DNA of 64,000 bases from Heliocidaris erythrogramma. Taxonomy: Eukaryota > Echinodermata > Echinoidea > Camarodonta > Echinometridae. The position numbers and the translations under genes were made by a program. Numbering within the stretch: the stretch's first letter is position 1; each line of letters begins with the position of its first letter. The notes under the pieces are model-generated. The model was given only the letters and a program-made list of their open reading frames with translations, was not told the DNA's origin and did no database searches. The stretch is from NCBI GenBank assembly GCA_025617745.1, contig CM046858.1, forward strand, positions 40,469,850-40,533,849, in the 5' to 3' direction. This document shows, piece by piece, positions 20,746-31,682 of the stretch.

Positions 20746-21186
20746 AACCCAGGGTTGAGTTTCATGTTACAATAATTGGATGTGGGAACTGACTTGCTTC
20801 TGCAACGAACCTTTGGGAATGAGAAAATTTAGGCAATATCGATATTAGTAGTGACGTAGGCCTATGTTCATTCAACTTCAGTTTCATATTCATGAATATT
20901 TTGTTTTAATATATATGTAATGTTTAGTAATCAGAATAAATAATAGAGACAAAAAAAGAACAATATCATAAGTATAACATCAGAAATAAACACACTTAAA
21001 TGTCATAATTGATCAACTAGAATTCTCTGTCATGAAATAAACAGTATCATATTATGTACAAGTAATGTAATGTTATGAGAAATAGAGCCAATACCTTGCC
21101 CTTAAACACATTAGAAATGCTACATGTAGTTGTACATGTATATTTGTCATGTATACTTGTATTAGATATGCATGAGAACAACCAAA
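20746..21186. other. CCDC181 intron 1, unassigned
   Basis: AT-rich with an ACATGTAGTTGTACATGTA word near 21120. Nothing else recognised. Confidence 0.4.
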
Positions 21187-21438
21187 TTAAAGATTCCCAC
21201 GTTGATCAATAGCATGTCGCAAAAAATTGGCAAGTTCTTGTACGAGAGCGTCTTCTTTGAGCGACATAAATATGAATTTCTCCAAACTGTTTTCAAAGTT
21301 ATCATTTAGTTGTTTAAGATGATCAAAAAACAGTTCTCTTCTTACTCTAAACTTCTCACATTGCATGACATGATATACAATTCGTCTCCTACATGTACCA
21401 CTGCATACCACGTTGTACATTGTATGTACATTCTTCAC
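21187..21438 (-). pseudogene. Possible LINE C-terminal fragment, minus strand
   Basis: The frame contains C-x3-C-x7-H-x3-C (CSGTCRRRIVYHVMQCEKF), followed by a basic stretch and helices ending LANFLRHAIDQR. A Cys-Cys-His-Cys motif followed by an F-x2-FL helix is common at the end of non-LTR retrotransposon polyproteins. Only about 80 codons remain and no upstream reverse-transcriptase motif was found, so the call is tentative. It lies in CCDC181 intron 1, antisense to the gene. Confidence 0.4.
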
Positions 21439-23240
21439 AAAAACGTGTTATATTTGACATTGTAGTTTTTGTGATTTCATATCACAGTTTAGTACTTGGT
21501 GCAACATTTTATGACTTATATATATTGTCATATTACACACAAACTTTACATCATCAGCTTTGTCCAGTAAACTTTAATAGATGGTATTTGAGGAAGAATG
21601 GAAAAGATAATATAGATGCCTCCAAAATCTCTCTTTTGAATAGAGTCTGCAAACAGGCTTTTAATCCCTTCCTCAATAGCCAGGCCGACAATAGGTTCAT
21701 TTCAATTGGTTTTATAGGTCTACTAAAAAGAAACTGTTGGTTTATGGAGGCATTGGTATTGTCTGATGCCTATATAGTCTACACCATTTCTATGGCTGTA
21801 TTTGAATACTGAAGGATATCTGAGTTTGCAACAGCAACAAATCATGTTTTGTCGCCAGGAAAACAATGTTGGTGACAAATCTACATTCTTACATTTTTCA
21901 AAATAAAATGTAAAATTTATAATTGTTATTGTCAATATTGTGTGTTACTAAACCCATCAGATTTAAAGAGAACAAGAAAGAATTCAGTAACATAGATGTA
22001 ATTCTTCATAAATTTGATGTAATTTGCTCGTCTTGTCTTAACATTTCAGCTCTAGAATGTAGAATTACCACAAATATCAATTATCATATTTGAAACATTT
22101 AGCCTGCATGTATTAATATGTAAGTTGCACATGTACAATCTACATGTACATGTACAACTGTACATGAAAACACACTATTACATAGTTTAACTCTCTTTTT
22201 TTGCATACTTTTTATGTTTGTCGATTGTATACATTGGAAACCATTATATTGCATTGTGCAAACATGTGCAAAATGCAAATTTTATGAAAAAAGAGAATAT
22301 TGACTTTGTTCTAATTGACTGGCTCAAAAGCTTCCTGAAACAGAACAATTAACACACCCATTAAGCATCAACAAACAGCTGTTAATAACAGTATTCTCCT
22401 TCACGCAAATATGAAAAAAACACCAAAAAAATATGTCTGTGTGTGCTATGTATTAACTCACCACATCGTGTTAGCTGGTTGCCGTAGCAACAATATGACA
22501 GCATCGCCGTACTACCTATACTAATTTAGTTCCCAGATGTGGTTTAATGCCTAATGGCAAGCAATTTCATTTGTCATCTCGTCATCCATGTAAGATACAA
22601 TAGCCAGATATCAATCAAGCTCACAGAGTGAAGAGATGCTCTTTATTTATATAAGAAGTGGTTCTGGAGGCCAAATTGATTTGGACTTATTGGTTTTGCT
22701 GGAATCATTCTTTTTAACCTTGATGAGTGCATACACACATTAATTTTGATGAAAAATTGCCTGCCTCTCTTTTTCCATCAGTACACAAGTTGTGACCTTT
22801 AATTCTGTAAGCAATTATTAAAGCTGTATTTTGTGTGTGTTGACTAGCTAAATGTAGCTTTAATATTTTATTCCGTTGATAATGTGTTGGGATTATGGGT
22901 TGATATGACAACTGCCTTTCAGTACAGAAGTTAAAGAATTGTTAATTTTTATTTGTTCTGTAAAGTTTTGTTCTTAAAGTATGTGTTAGAGGAAGAATAT
23001 TGAAAACAATGTGCGACTTTGATAGACCAGTTTGTAGTTAGCACATGTCCCAAATGACCCCAAATATCCACAGATATTTTAAACATGGAGGGTCCCCATT
23101 TTTTGCACTTTAGAAAAATCACCTGACATTAATTTGATTTGATGAAAGCAAAAGAATAAGAGAAACATGTCAGTAAAAGTGGGAGGGAATTTCATAAATA
23201 ATGAATAAGTTATGAATTTTTTGTAGAGGTTTGTGTTTCT
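21439..23240. other. CCDC181 intron 1, right part
   Basis: Long AT-rich stretch with a dense ACATGTACATGTACA patch near 22125-22160. No supported exon or mobile element. Confidence 0.45.
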
Positions 23241-23249
23241 TCGTCTTAC

Positions 23250-23460
23250 ATGTAAATTGTACTTCTTCTTCTCCTCAAGATTTCTTCCTTCTCCTTCTTG
23301 TTGATTTCCTTCTTCTTCACCTTCTCCTTCTCCTCCTCATTCTTGTTCTACTCTTTCTCTTTCTTCTTCTCCCCCTTTTACTCCTTCTCCTCCTTTGCCT
23401 TGCCATTTTCCTTATCTTTTTTTCCTTCCTCCTCCTTCTTTGATTTTTTTTTTCTTGATC
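23250..23460. repeat. CTT/CTC pyrimidine tract
   Basis: Almost pure pyrimidine repeat on the plus strand just before exon 2. It extends the polypyrimidine tract of the acceptor and yields meaningless Leu/Phe-rich open frames. Confidence 0.85.
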
Positions 23461-23499
23461 AAACACTAATTGGCAACTCTATTTTCTATATTTGAACAG

Positions 23500-24894
23500 A
23501 CACCTGATGAGAAAGAACAGAGGCTGGATGCCCAGCAGAGGGAGATTGACGAGGAGCTGAGAAAACTCAGAGAGGAGCTGGAGATGGACTCGACCTCACC
23601 AGATGACATGGCTCCGGAATACGACATCGCTGCTCGCGTCAAGCAACTCAACGAGGAGTTGGCCAGGGAGGGTCCCATTGAGGAAAAGAAAAACAGGAAA
23701 GTCAACTTTCCGGAGAACATCATCAGCATGGCTGTTCCGCCAGCGGAGTATCCGGAGGAGGAGGAAACGAGAGACAGAGAGGAAGGAGGAGATAAAGGGG
23801 ATGGAGAATCGGTGGTTGTGAATGGTGAGGGCGTGGATGGTCAAGGACCGCAACAAGGGGTGAGGGAAGGTTGGGGTAACACAAATAATGGGGTGAATGA
23901 AGGTACAGGAGCTGAACAAAGGCGAGATGGAAATGAAATCCAGAAGCGCCTTGGTAGCAGTGGTGGACAAGAGGATGTGGAGTTGGTGTCACCGAGTCCT
24001 TCAGAGTCTCTTCCAAACAGGACTGATGATGTTGATGCAGGAAAGCAAAGTGATACAAACAATGTTACTGAACAAGGTAGGGTTGTTCAACCCCAGGCTG
24101 ATGCTAGTCGTGAAAGCTCAGAGGACGGTGCCATCCCTCAGGACAATCAGAAAGACACATCCTTATCTGATGATGCGATAGATGGGACTGGCACTGGTTC
24201 TGATGGTGGTGGTGGTGCTAATGCTTATGGTAGCCGTGATCCAAATGATTTGGAAGTTGAAAGATTAACACTGAGGCCTAAGGTGCAGAACAATAGGATG
24301 TTAGGCCAAAATGCCCATCAAAAAGAAGGGACCGGCGCAACAAGTGGAGGAGTGGAAGAAGAATTTGTACTAATTGAGCGTGGTGGGAAATTCTATCATG
24401 TGCATGTCGATGATCTTAGTCCAGAGGAAAGGCACTTCCTAGGACTACAGAGCAACCAGTCACAATCAAACAGCAATGGCTCTGAGCTACCACCAATGCA
24501 GCCCAAGCCCCCTCAGAAACCACGTCCATCAACAGCTACTGGAGGTGGGGCAAGAGCCGTTAACCAAAGGCCTTCACCCCGGAGAATCATGTCCGCCAAA
24601 ACTCAGAAGGAGTATGATCAGCAGGAGCGCCAGGGAGCTGTCTATGAAGAGCCGTTCGGGAATCCTCGCTCGAAGTATGGAATGACCCCGGAGCAGAAGG
24701 AGTTCAAACGAGAGCAGGCGCGCCTCAAGATGCAGAAGATGAAGGAGGAGAAGGAGAGAGAGGAGAAGGAGAGAAGGGAGAAAGAAGAGTTGTCTGAGGC
24801 TATCTTCAAGGCATGGGTGGATAAGAAGAAGGAGGAGATTGCTCAACGGAAAAGGGAGGAGAGGGAGAGGAAAAGGGCAGAAAATGAAAACAAG
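23500..24894 (+). CDS. CCDC181: CCDC181 exon 2 (residues 53-517)
   Basis: Acceptor TATTTGAACAG at 23499 and donor AACAAG/GTAAGA at 24894, phase 0 at both ends. Order: a charged coiled coil (about 53-80), a conserved basic-to-hydrophobic block RKVNFPE (about 118-124; RKLKF in human), a long low-complexity acidic/Gly/Ser linker, IERGGKFYHVHVDDLS (344-359; matching VERDGKF in human), a Pro-rich linker, and from about 440 a continuous Glu/Lys/Arg helix with the first FKAWVDKKKEE repeat at 488. The linker is longer than in vertebrates. Identification rests on these blocks occurring in the right order. Confidence 0.9.
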
Positions 24895-25460
24895 GTAAGA
24901 TTTTAATAAGTCTTTAAAAATAGCCTTTAGCATTTGCAGAACTTTGTGAAATATGTATTGAATAAAGTCACACTAAATAATACCTGAATAACAATGGCCA
25001 ACCTGGTTATTTCATAAGAAGGAATATGTCCGTAACATGATTGTATGTTAATAGTTGATAGCCCTACAAGAGCTTGTGTCGGACTAGGTAATGGTACTTT
25101 CAATGTTAATCATATTCATTTCCCAATATTTATTTGTATTAAACGGGACAAAACAACCAAATAGTTTGAATTTACCATTTAGCGCAACAGGTTCATAAAT
25201 CCAGGACCCTGTTTCATAAAACTTGTTATCAATAACAATAACTGTTATAAGCTACTAAAATGCTTGAATCAGATTGGCTGAGAGCAACTTTGTCATAGAA
25301 ATGTGGCAGTTGTTATTGATAACATGTTTTATGAAACAGGGCCCAGATCATTTTTATTATTATCTTAACCTTCCCAAATATGCTATAACAAAGTCAAAAT
25401 TTGCTATAACAAATTCTTATCCTACCTTCTGATTTTGTATAAATTTCATTATTTTGACAG
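24895..25460. other. CCDC181 intron 2 with a MITE
   Basis: 566-bp intron, GTAAGA to TTTTGACAG. It carries the MITE at 25204-25345. Confidence 0.7.
25204..25345. mobile_element. MITE, CCCTGTTTCATAAAACTTG family
   Basis: Ends GGACCCTGTTTCATAAAAC and GTTTTATGAAACAGGGCCC are inverted repeats. The centre holds the partly palindromic GATTGGCTGAGAGCAACTTT. Relatives lie at 31244-31393, 38011-38140, 50459-50640 and 56134-56271. Confidence 0.8.
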
Positions 25461-25615
25461 GAGGAAAGGTTTCCAGAAGAGTCGTTTAAAGCTTGGCTGG
25501 ATAAGAAGAAGGAACAGAAGAAAACCGAAGGGAAAGTCAAACAGCAATTGACGGAGGAACAGAAGCAGGCCTATTTCATGCGCAGCAGGGAGGACTGTGA
25601 GAGAGCATTCAAAGA
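25461..25615 (+). CDS. CCDC181: CCDC181 exon 3 (residues 518-569, last codon split)
   Basis: 155 nt from the acceptor TTTTGACAG to the donor AAAGA/GTATGT, leaving two bases of a split Glu codon. It encodes the second repeat, FKAWLDKKKEQ at 526, then a Lys/Gln-rich helix and CERAFK leading into the third repeat across the next junction. The repeat phase matches the vertebrate protein (FxxWLxKK). Confidence 0.9.
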
Positions 25616-25645
25616 GTATGTAATATTAATTGATGTTTTATTCTT

Positions 25646-25940
25646 AAAGTGGCATTAAACTGGTAGAACTTGAACAGTGCCATGTTACAGTGACTGCTAA
25701 ATTAAGATTATAAATTTAAAATTATAGATTGAATTTTATTTGGAATTTCGACAAACAGCGTGCTTGGATAATAAACACATTTTATATTTCAATCTATTAT
25801 TTTTGACTTTGAAAATTTTATACAGGTACAAGCTTCTTCAAACTAGAATGAGGCATGATGGGAAAATGAGAGGCATATATACTTTTCAAATCCTGTTAAA
25901 AGATGGCGCCATTAGGAGCGTCAGTTTACTGTCACTTTAA
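25646..25940. mobile_element. MITE with TTAAAGTG ends
   Basis: TTAAAGTGGCATTAAACTGG at the left is inverted at the right as CAGTTTACTGTCACTTTAA. About 295 bp, in CCDC181 intron 3; it shares its right TTTAAA with the next element. Confidence 0.7.
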
Positions 25941-26545
25941 AGGGCAATCCAACCTTTGTAAAAAGCTGATTGGTGTGTAAGGAGGAAAATAAGATGAACA
26001 GGATGGTGTAAAATTGAAAGAAATTCGACAAAGATTATGAAATTTATGAATGTTTGAAAAATGAGATCACGAGATTTACATGTATGCGAATCTCAAATTG
26101 GCAATTTGGTTGATTGATTGTGACGTATTCACGGTCAACTCTCGCATTTGTCGTACACCAAAATATCATTAAATTCGGGTTTTCTCCTGAGCGCTTTTTT
26201 CCTCAGGGCAGTAATCGAAGTACTGTACTGTACATGTATATTGTAGGAAGCATATTGTTATAGGTCGTCCAAAAAAAAAAATGCCACAGAGTTATACATT
26301 TTTGAAGATATTTTAGTCATTTTGTGTGTTGGAGCGAATGGGAAAGTTGACCGCCGCTACATCACAGTGACTGTACCGATTCGGCCAATTTGAAATTCCC
26401 ATATGTATAGTGATTACAACATTTAAATATCACAACTTTCTTAAATTGCTTGTCCGATTTCTTTCAAACTTTCACCAATCTGGTCCTGTGATTTTTCTGC
26501 TTTCACCCAAATCAAATTATTCCGAAGGTTGGATCGCACTTTAAG
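25936..26545. mobile_element. MITE with TTTAAAGGGCAATCCAACC ends
   Basis: The left end TTTAAAGGGCAATCCAACC is inverted at the right as GGTTGGATCGCACTTTAA. The right part (26310-26545) is the GTTGGAGCGAATGG family text also at 14605 and 20520. A poly-A-containing break near 26270 suggests an internal rearrangement. Confidence 0.65.
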
Positions 26546-27314
26546 TACTGCAGTTCAACATGTCTATGAAAGCCACTTACAAATGTAGTGATCCAAGTTA
26601 CATGTACATGTAGGTTTAGAGTTGCCATTGGGATTAAACTTGGGTTTAGGGTTAGGCATAATGTTAATGTTGCTTGATTGAAAGATTTTATTGATCAAAT
26701 TCCATTCTTGCAGCCTAAAGGCTGAATTGCCATGGTTACAACGTAATGTACAAGAGATAAATACAATGATACAATGTTCATAATAATCAACACCATACCT
26801 ACATGTACATGTAACCTTAGCCCAATGCCAAATTGCAACCCTAAGCCTACATGTAAATATATTTGACGAAAGGACACCGGGTGCAAATGTCGCCTAAGCT
26901 TACATATGTTGCCAGAGCATAATTATATTGCCAAAGCAAAGGTCTAATCCCCTTCCATTGTGCCTTTGCTATATATACTTATTAATCAATGGATAACAAA
27001 GGGAGGCAAAATGGAAGGATCTTGTACTCAGTAATAATAATGATGATGGTGATTATCATATGATTCATTTATGTGAGTAAGCAGTGAAGGGTACCTGGTT
27101 TGGAGTCCTATAGGAGTGACTTGGTAAATGGGATTAATGCCTTTTACTAAAGGGCAGTAGCGCATTGACTTGGTTTTGAACCTGGCCGTCGGACCCTTAC
27201 ATTAACAAGACCCTTTCTCTATTAATGAGCTATCACGATGCATTCCATTGAATCTATGCAGCATCTAATAGTACTAATTTCAATGATGTTTTTAATTTGT
27301 GTTTTTTTTCTTAG
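26546..27314. other. CCDC181 intron 3, right part
   Basis: AT-rich with ACATGTACATGTA words near 26604 and 26803. It ends with the acceptor GTTTTTTTTCTTAG at 27314. No additional exon is needed because exons 3 and 4 join in frame. Confidence 0.6.
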
Positions 27315-27486
27315 ATGGAAGAGGTCCAAGAATGCAAGCCTGCGTCAGACCCAGTCCCTGAGTCGTGCCGGTGCCCTGGAGACCAAGAAGAGGGCCCGCC
27401 ATTCTCGCAAGTCACGCAACCTGGCCAAAGCCCTGGAAGTGTCGCAGAACTACCGTTACACCGAGTACTATGGATACAGGTTATAA
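27315..27486 (+). CDS. CCDC181: CCDC181 exon 4 (residues 569-625 and stop)
   Basis: The first base completes the split Glu codon. The joined text reads AFKEWKRSKN, the third FK-x-W repeat (F567), followed by an Arg/Lys-rich helix and an aromatic C-terminus (NYRYTEYYGYRL). Vertebrate CCDC181 likewise ends with FKQW, a basic helix and an aromatic tail. Total coding length over the four exons is 1878 nt including TAA, an exact multiple of three, which supports all six splice sites. No perfect AATAAA follows closely; ATTAAA occurs at about 27552. Confidence 0.9.
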
Positions 27487-27703
27487 GACTGCAGGTTCAA
27501 TTCCGTAGTGTCTTTTATAACGGATGATTCATACAGTGGCAGAAAACCACCATTAAAATGAGTACTATGGGACTACAGGTTTGATTCAGTAGCACTGTGT
27601 ACAATGCATCATTGATAATTCATAAGATTCAGGTTTAGAAGCTTATTGTGGTCTTGTATCATATAAATGGTGGCACAAAATTAGTGTTACCCAACTGGTA
27701 ATT

Positions 27704-27879
27704 ACAGTCAAACCTGCTTTAGGGACCACCTGTATAGAAAGACCACAATTTTCATTTCCCTTGAAAAGTGTTTCCCATTGAAACATGTATTAAAGGAACC
27801 TGTACATAAAGACCACCTGCTCATAAAGACCACTTTTCGTGTCTCCCTTGAGCGGTCTTTATAGACAGGTTTCACTGTA
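27704..27879 (+). mobile_element. MITE, TACAGT-AAACCTG family (copy 2)
   Basis: Ends ACAGTCAAACCTG and CAGGTTTCACTGT are inverted repeats. The interior contains GACCACCTGTATAGAAAGAC, CATTGAAACATG and GCTCATAAAGACC. It lies just downstream of the CCDC181 stop. Confidence 0.85.
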
Positions 27880-29242
27880 AAACCAGAAACTTTCACGCAC
27901 AATTAATTTGCAAAAGTTTCATGCCGAGAAATCATTGCATTACGATTGACATTACTCTAAATTTTTGCAGATTGCGAAAGTTTAATGTCGTGATGTATCT
28001 GGTTTAACAATACAGTCTACAGGTTGTATACGGTAGCGTGGATGGCGGCACAAATATAATGTGGCAATCCTCGTTCTGTAAGTACTTTAGCTTGAGGTTC
28101 CAGACTCCAGGCTGCGCATACTTTTTTTACACATCTGTTTAGCCATATTCGTGAAAGAATTCCTACAAGTGTTCTGGTGAAAGAGTCTAATTGACTTACG
28201 GAGAACAGTGTGTACATGTATGTATGTAACTACTCTATGCACTACACATATTGTGCACAAATACATGTTACGTACACCAGGGAAGATGGTGGAATGGAGA
28301 AACAATGAAATACATAAGCAAAGAGAAGAGGATAGATCAAAGGAAAAACAAAGAAATACATGAGGAATAGGAAGAGCTAGGATAGATGAAAGGAAAAACA
28401 AAGAAATACATGAGGAATGGAAAATTGGTAGGCAAGCATGGGTTGAGCTGTTCGTGCACATACCGCTGCCCGTGGAGTCGTGGTTGTGAATGTACATTTA
28501 CGTTGACGACTTAGACTCTTTCTCTAGAGTACTTCTAGGATGTTTTGGTGAAAATGGCTAAACAGTTGTGTAAAAAAATATGCGCCTCCTGGCCCTACTT
28601 GGAAGCATTTTGTATCATAGAGGGGGTAGTTGCACAAACTACTGTTACATTTTATATTGTATTTTAGTATTCTTAATATTTTTCATGTCTAAAATAATAT
28701 TCCACTACTATCCTAGTTGTGTGTGAGATGATAAACAATATGAAATGCAGCTTTAGATAGTAGCTCTTACTTTCATGGATATTCTCTCATCTTTTAAGAT
28801 TTTCACTAGTATGTAAAAATATGTACATGTAATATTATTATTATATATTTACTAGGAATTTTCATATATTTTTCTCTCAAGATTTCTGTCAAATTTGTTG
28901 ATACTTGTACATTTCTGCCTATCACCTTGATGTATATTTATGTTATGTTAATTTAATCGAATTCATGAGTAGAATAAGATACAATTTAGAAACTTTGATA
29001 TTGTATTCAATATTTGTATTAAATCTCCTTCTTCAAGGACATAATTCAAATGATTTCTATCTAATATGTTACATGTATATAAATGTATGCATGGTAATAA
29101 TTTTTTAAGTGTCTAAATTCTAAAATGTGGAATAAATGAATAACTTATGGCTCTAATAAGCCAGGAAATGGAATTGCTCACAGAAATCAGAAAGCACAAG
29201 GAAATTCACTTCTGGTACACCTTGTCAGTCAATTGAAAATGC
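27880..29242. other. Downstream flank of CCDC181
   Basis: AT-rich. A run of purine-rich near-duplicates (GGAAAAACAAAGAAATACAT twice, 28341-28420) occurs. An AATAAA at about 29132 could end an extended 3'UTR. No gene is supported. Confidence 0.45.
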
Positions 29243-29852
29243 TTAAAGGCCAAGTCCACCCTAATATCAAGTTGATTTGAATAAACAGAGTAAAATTAAA
29301 CAAGCATAACATTAAAAATTTCACTGAAATCGGATGTAAAATAAGAAAGTTATGGCATTTTGAAGTTTTGCATTATTTCATGAAACAGTGATATGCATAG
29401 CATGGGCGGTATGCTAATGAATGAACCGGTGATGTCATGCACTCACTTTTCCTTATGTATTTTATTATATGAAATATCATATATTTCATTTTTTTGCTTC
29501 AATAATGTCAAACATGGTTTGACTCCATATGGAACATGTAAAATCATCATTATTGTAACTTATTTTCATACAAGGAAGGGATTATTTATTATCACATCTA
29601 TAAAAATTGAAATATTTGAAATTTCATATAATAAAATACATAAGGAAAAGTGAGTGTGTGACATCATCGGTTCACCATTTGCATACCGCCCATGTGATGC
29701 ATATCACTGTTTCATGAAATAATGCAAAAGTTCAAAATGCCATAACTTTCTTATTTTACATCCGATTTGAGTGAAATTTTTACTGTTATGCTTGTTTAAT
29801 TTTACTCTGTTTATTAAAATCAACTTGATATTGAGGTGGACTTGGCCTTTAA
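29243..29852. mobile_element. MITE with TTAAAGGCCAAGTCCACC ends
   Basis: 610 bp. Long imperfect inverted arms run from TTAAAGGCCAAGTCCACC to GGTGGACTTGGCCTTTAA. The inner arms are also inverted (ATGCATAGCATGGGCGG / CCGCCCATGTGATGCAT). The same family is at 45305-45893. Confidence 0.85.
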
Positions 29853-30296
29853 TACCTTTCTCTATGCATGTATAATAATTACTGTGTAGGAAAACATATA
29901 ATCTCAAAAGCTATACAAATTATGTATGATGATGTTCAAATACTTTTATAGAGGAATTTACTTACTCATAAAGATAGGGTCTCATGGGTAAAAAAGGTCT
30001 TTATCTTTTTAACCGACGGTCTTCTTGTGATCAAAGTGTTTTAATGAAAATGAACAAATTACTTCTTTAGATTTTGTGACAATCGTAAAAACCCAATATT
30101 TATAATGCATGTAGCTTTTTGATAAGCCTATGAAGGGCAAAAGGGCATATTCAGACTTTATGGCCCATATTCTGAACCCCGGTTTAACTTTAATTCCAGT
30201 CTATTAAACTTAAACCGGACTTAAACTATCCCTAGCTACAGTCTACAGTTCTGTACAAAGTTAAACCACACTTAGAGTCTAGACTGCACTGGAGTC

Positions 30297-30600
30297 TTAA
30301 AAGGATACGCCACCAGGCGACCGTGGGGAAAGTCAGGATTGCGTAAGCCCCATTCACTTGTACACACAGTGTGTGCGTCGAACGCATCCGTTGGACTACT
30401 GGGATTATATTTCAGACTGCACGAAGCCAACCGAATCTCGCACGAGAGCTCAAGCTCAGGCGGAGCGTGCATGTTGCGCAGCGACTAGCCTATCCAAAGT
30501 TTGCGCCCCACGGGGCAACGGCATGATCAGGTTAACAAACTCTCTGCCTTCTTGCGGCATAAAAACTTCCACAATCTGCGATTGAGTATCCTTTTAAGTT
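30297..30600. mobile_element. Nested element with TTAAAAGGATAC ends
   Basis: TTAAAAGGATACGCCACC at the left, GAGTATCCTTTTAA at the right. CpG-richer interior without a gene. Inserted in the 30162-31056 element. Confidence 0.65.
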
Positions 30601-30631
30601 AAACCAGAGTTCAGAAATCAATGTGATTATC

Positions 30632-30968
30632 TTAAAGGGATCGACAAGTCGCAATCTATGGGGGCTTTTACAGTTGGCTGCTCCTTTCTCTGGATCAAAG
30701 GTCAAAGCGACTTCAATTTATCGTGCGCAGCGAATAAAAGTTCGCACAGTGACCCAAATTTGAGTAAACAAGATCGCCCGTTCTTTATTCCAGTATTTGA
30801 ATCTCATTGGTCGGTTGCGTTTGGAGGGATTCGAGTTAACGATCGCGCGAGGAATCCTGCAATAACATTCATTCGGTAGCGCACGATTGGGCCTGATTGT
30901 ATCCGAATTTGCCCGAGTCAGGCCAACTGATCAGGCCCATGGATTACGACTTGCCACTCCCTTTAAAC
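30632..30968. mobile_element. Nested element with TTAAAGGGATCGACAAGTCG ends
   Basis: The left end TTAAAGGGATCGACAAGTCG is imperfectly inverted at the right as CGACTTGCCACTCCCTTTAA. Interior contains CATTGGTCGGTTGCGTTTGG; no gene. Confidence 0.65.
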
Positions 30969-31243
30969 TCTGGTTTTAATAAAGGGAAGGTTTAGACTGG
31001 GTTTAAACCACACTTAGACCGCAGTTTAAGTTAAACCAGAGTTTAGAATACGGGCCTAAGCTTTTTATTTTCTCTGCTCCTTGTTTCTCCTAAAGAGTAT
31101 GTGTACAATGCTGTGTTTTATGATACAAGAGTTACGAAGCAATGGTACGTAGTGATGAGATCGAAATATAATCATTGTAAAATAGATGAAAACAGTAGAG
31201 TTTGCCAAATATAGATGTACACTGTAAGTTTGATGAAAGAACT

Positions 31244-31393
31244 GGGCCCTGGTTCATAAAACTTGTTACTAATTTATTACAACTGCCAAAGTTCAGAACA
31301 AATTTGCTCTCAGCCAATCAAATGCAAGGATTTCAGTAGCTTACATAAGTTATTGCAACTTCTTGATAACAAGTTTTATGAAACAGGTCCCTG
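31244..31393. mobile_element. MITE, GTTTCATAAAACTTG family
   Basis: GGGCCCTGGTTCATAAAAC and GTTTTATGAAACAGGTCCC ends, centre CTCAGCCAATCAAATGCAAG. Confidence 0.8.
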
Positions 31394-31404
31394 GTCGCAT
31401 TTGT

Positions 31405-31682
31405 CCCTATGAACATGATGGACAACGAGAGGCGACAAAATAAACAAAACCCCTCATTCTACCCTCCACAATGGTTCTGGTAGTCAAAAGAACATTCTCT
31501 CACTGCAATTCTGTAAAAATATGTAGAACAGGTGTCACATATGCATATTCACGTGTTCTACTTATTTTGCATAATAGCAGTCATGTGACGGGATGTTCTT
31601 TTATCTACCAGAGCAATCGTGGAGGGGAGAATGAGGAGTTGTTTATTTTGTCTGCTCTCTTTGTCCGTCATGTTCATAATAT
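31405..31682. repeat. Fold-back element, arms about 87 bp
   Basis: ATGAACATGATGGACAACGA through CAAAAGAACATTC at the left is inverted at 31593-31680 with about ten mismatches. The loop is about 95 bp. It abuts the preceding MITE. Confidence 0.8.

Larger units (their letters stand above)
30162..31056. mobile_element. GGCCC-ended MITE hosting two nested elements
   Basis: GGCCCATATTCTGAACCCC at the left is inverted at the right as GTTTAGAATACGGGCC. The interior repeats TTAAACCGGA/CCAGAGTTTA pairs. It is interrupted by 30297-30600 and 30632-30968. Confidence 0.65.

Noticed and set aside
21393-21812. 139-codon plus-strand frame in CCDC181 intron 1
   Set aside because: No recognisable motif, AT-rich composition, and it overlaps the antisense LINE-like fragment.
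23596-24933. Several antisense and shifted frames over CCDC181 exon 2
   Set aside because: Shadows of a strongly biased coding exon; the plus-strand frame joins neighbouring exons in phase.
28087-28497. 136-codon minus-strand frame
   Set aside because: Driven by a duplicated purine-rich segment; Phe/Ser/Leu-rich with no motif.
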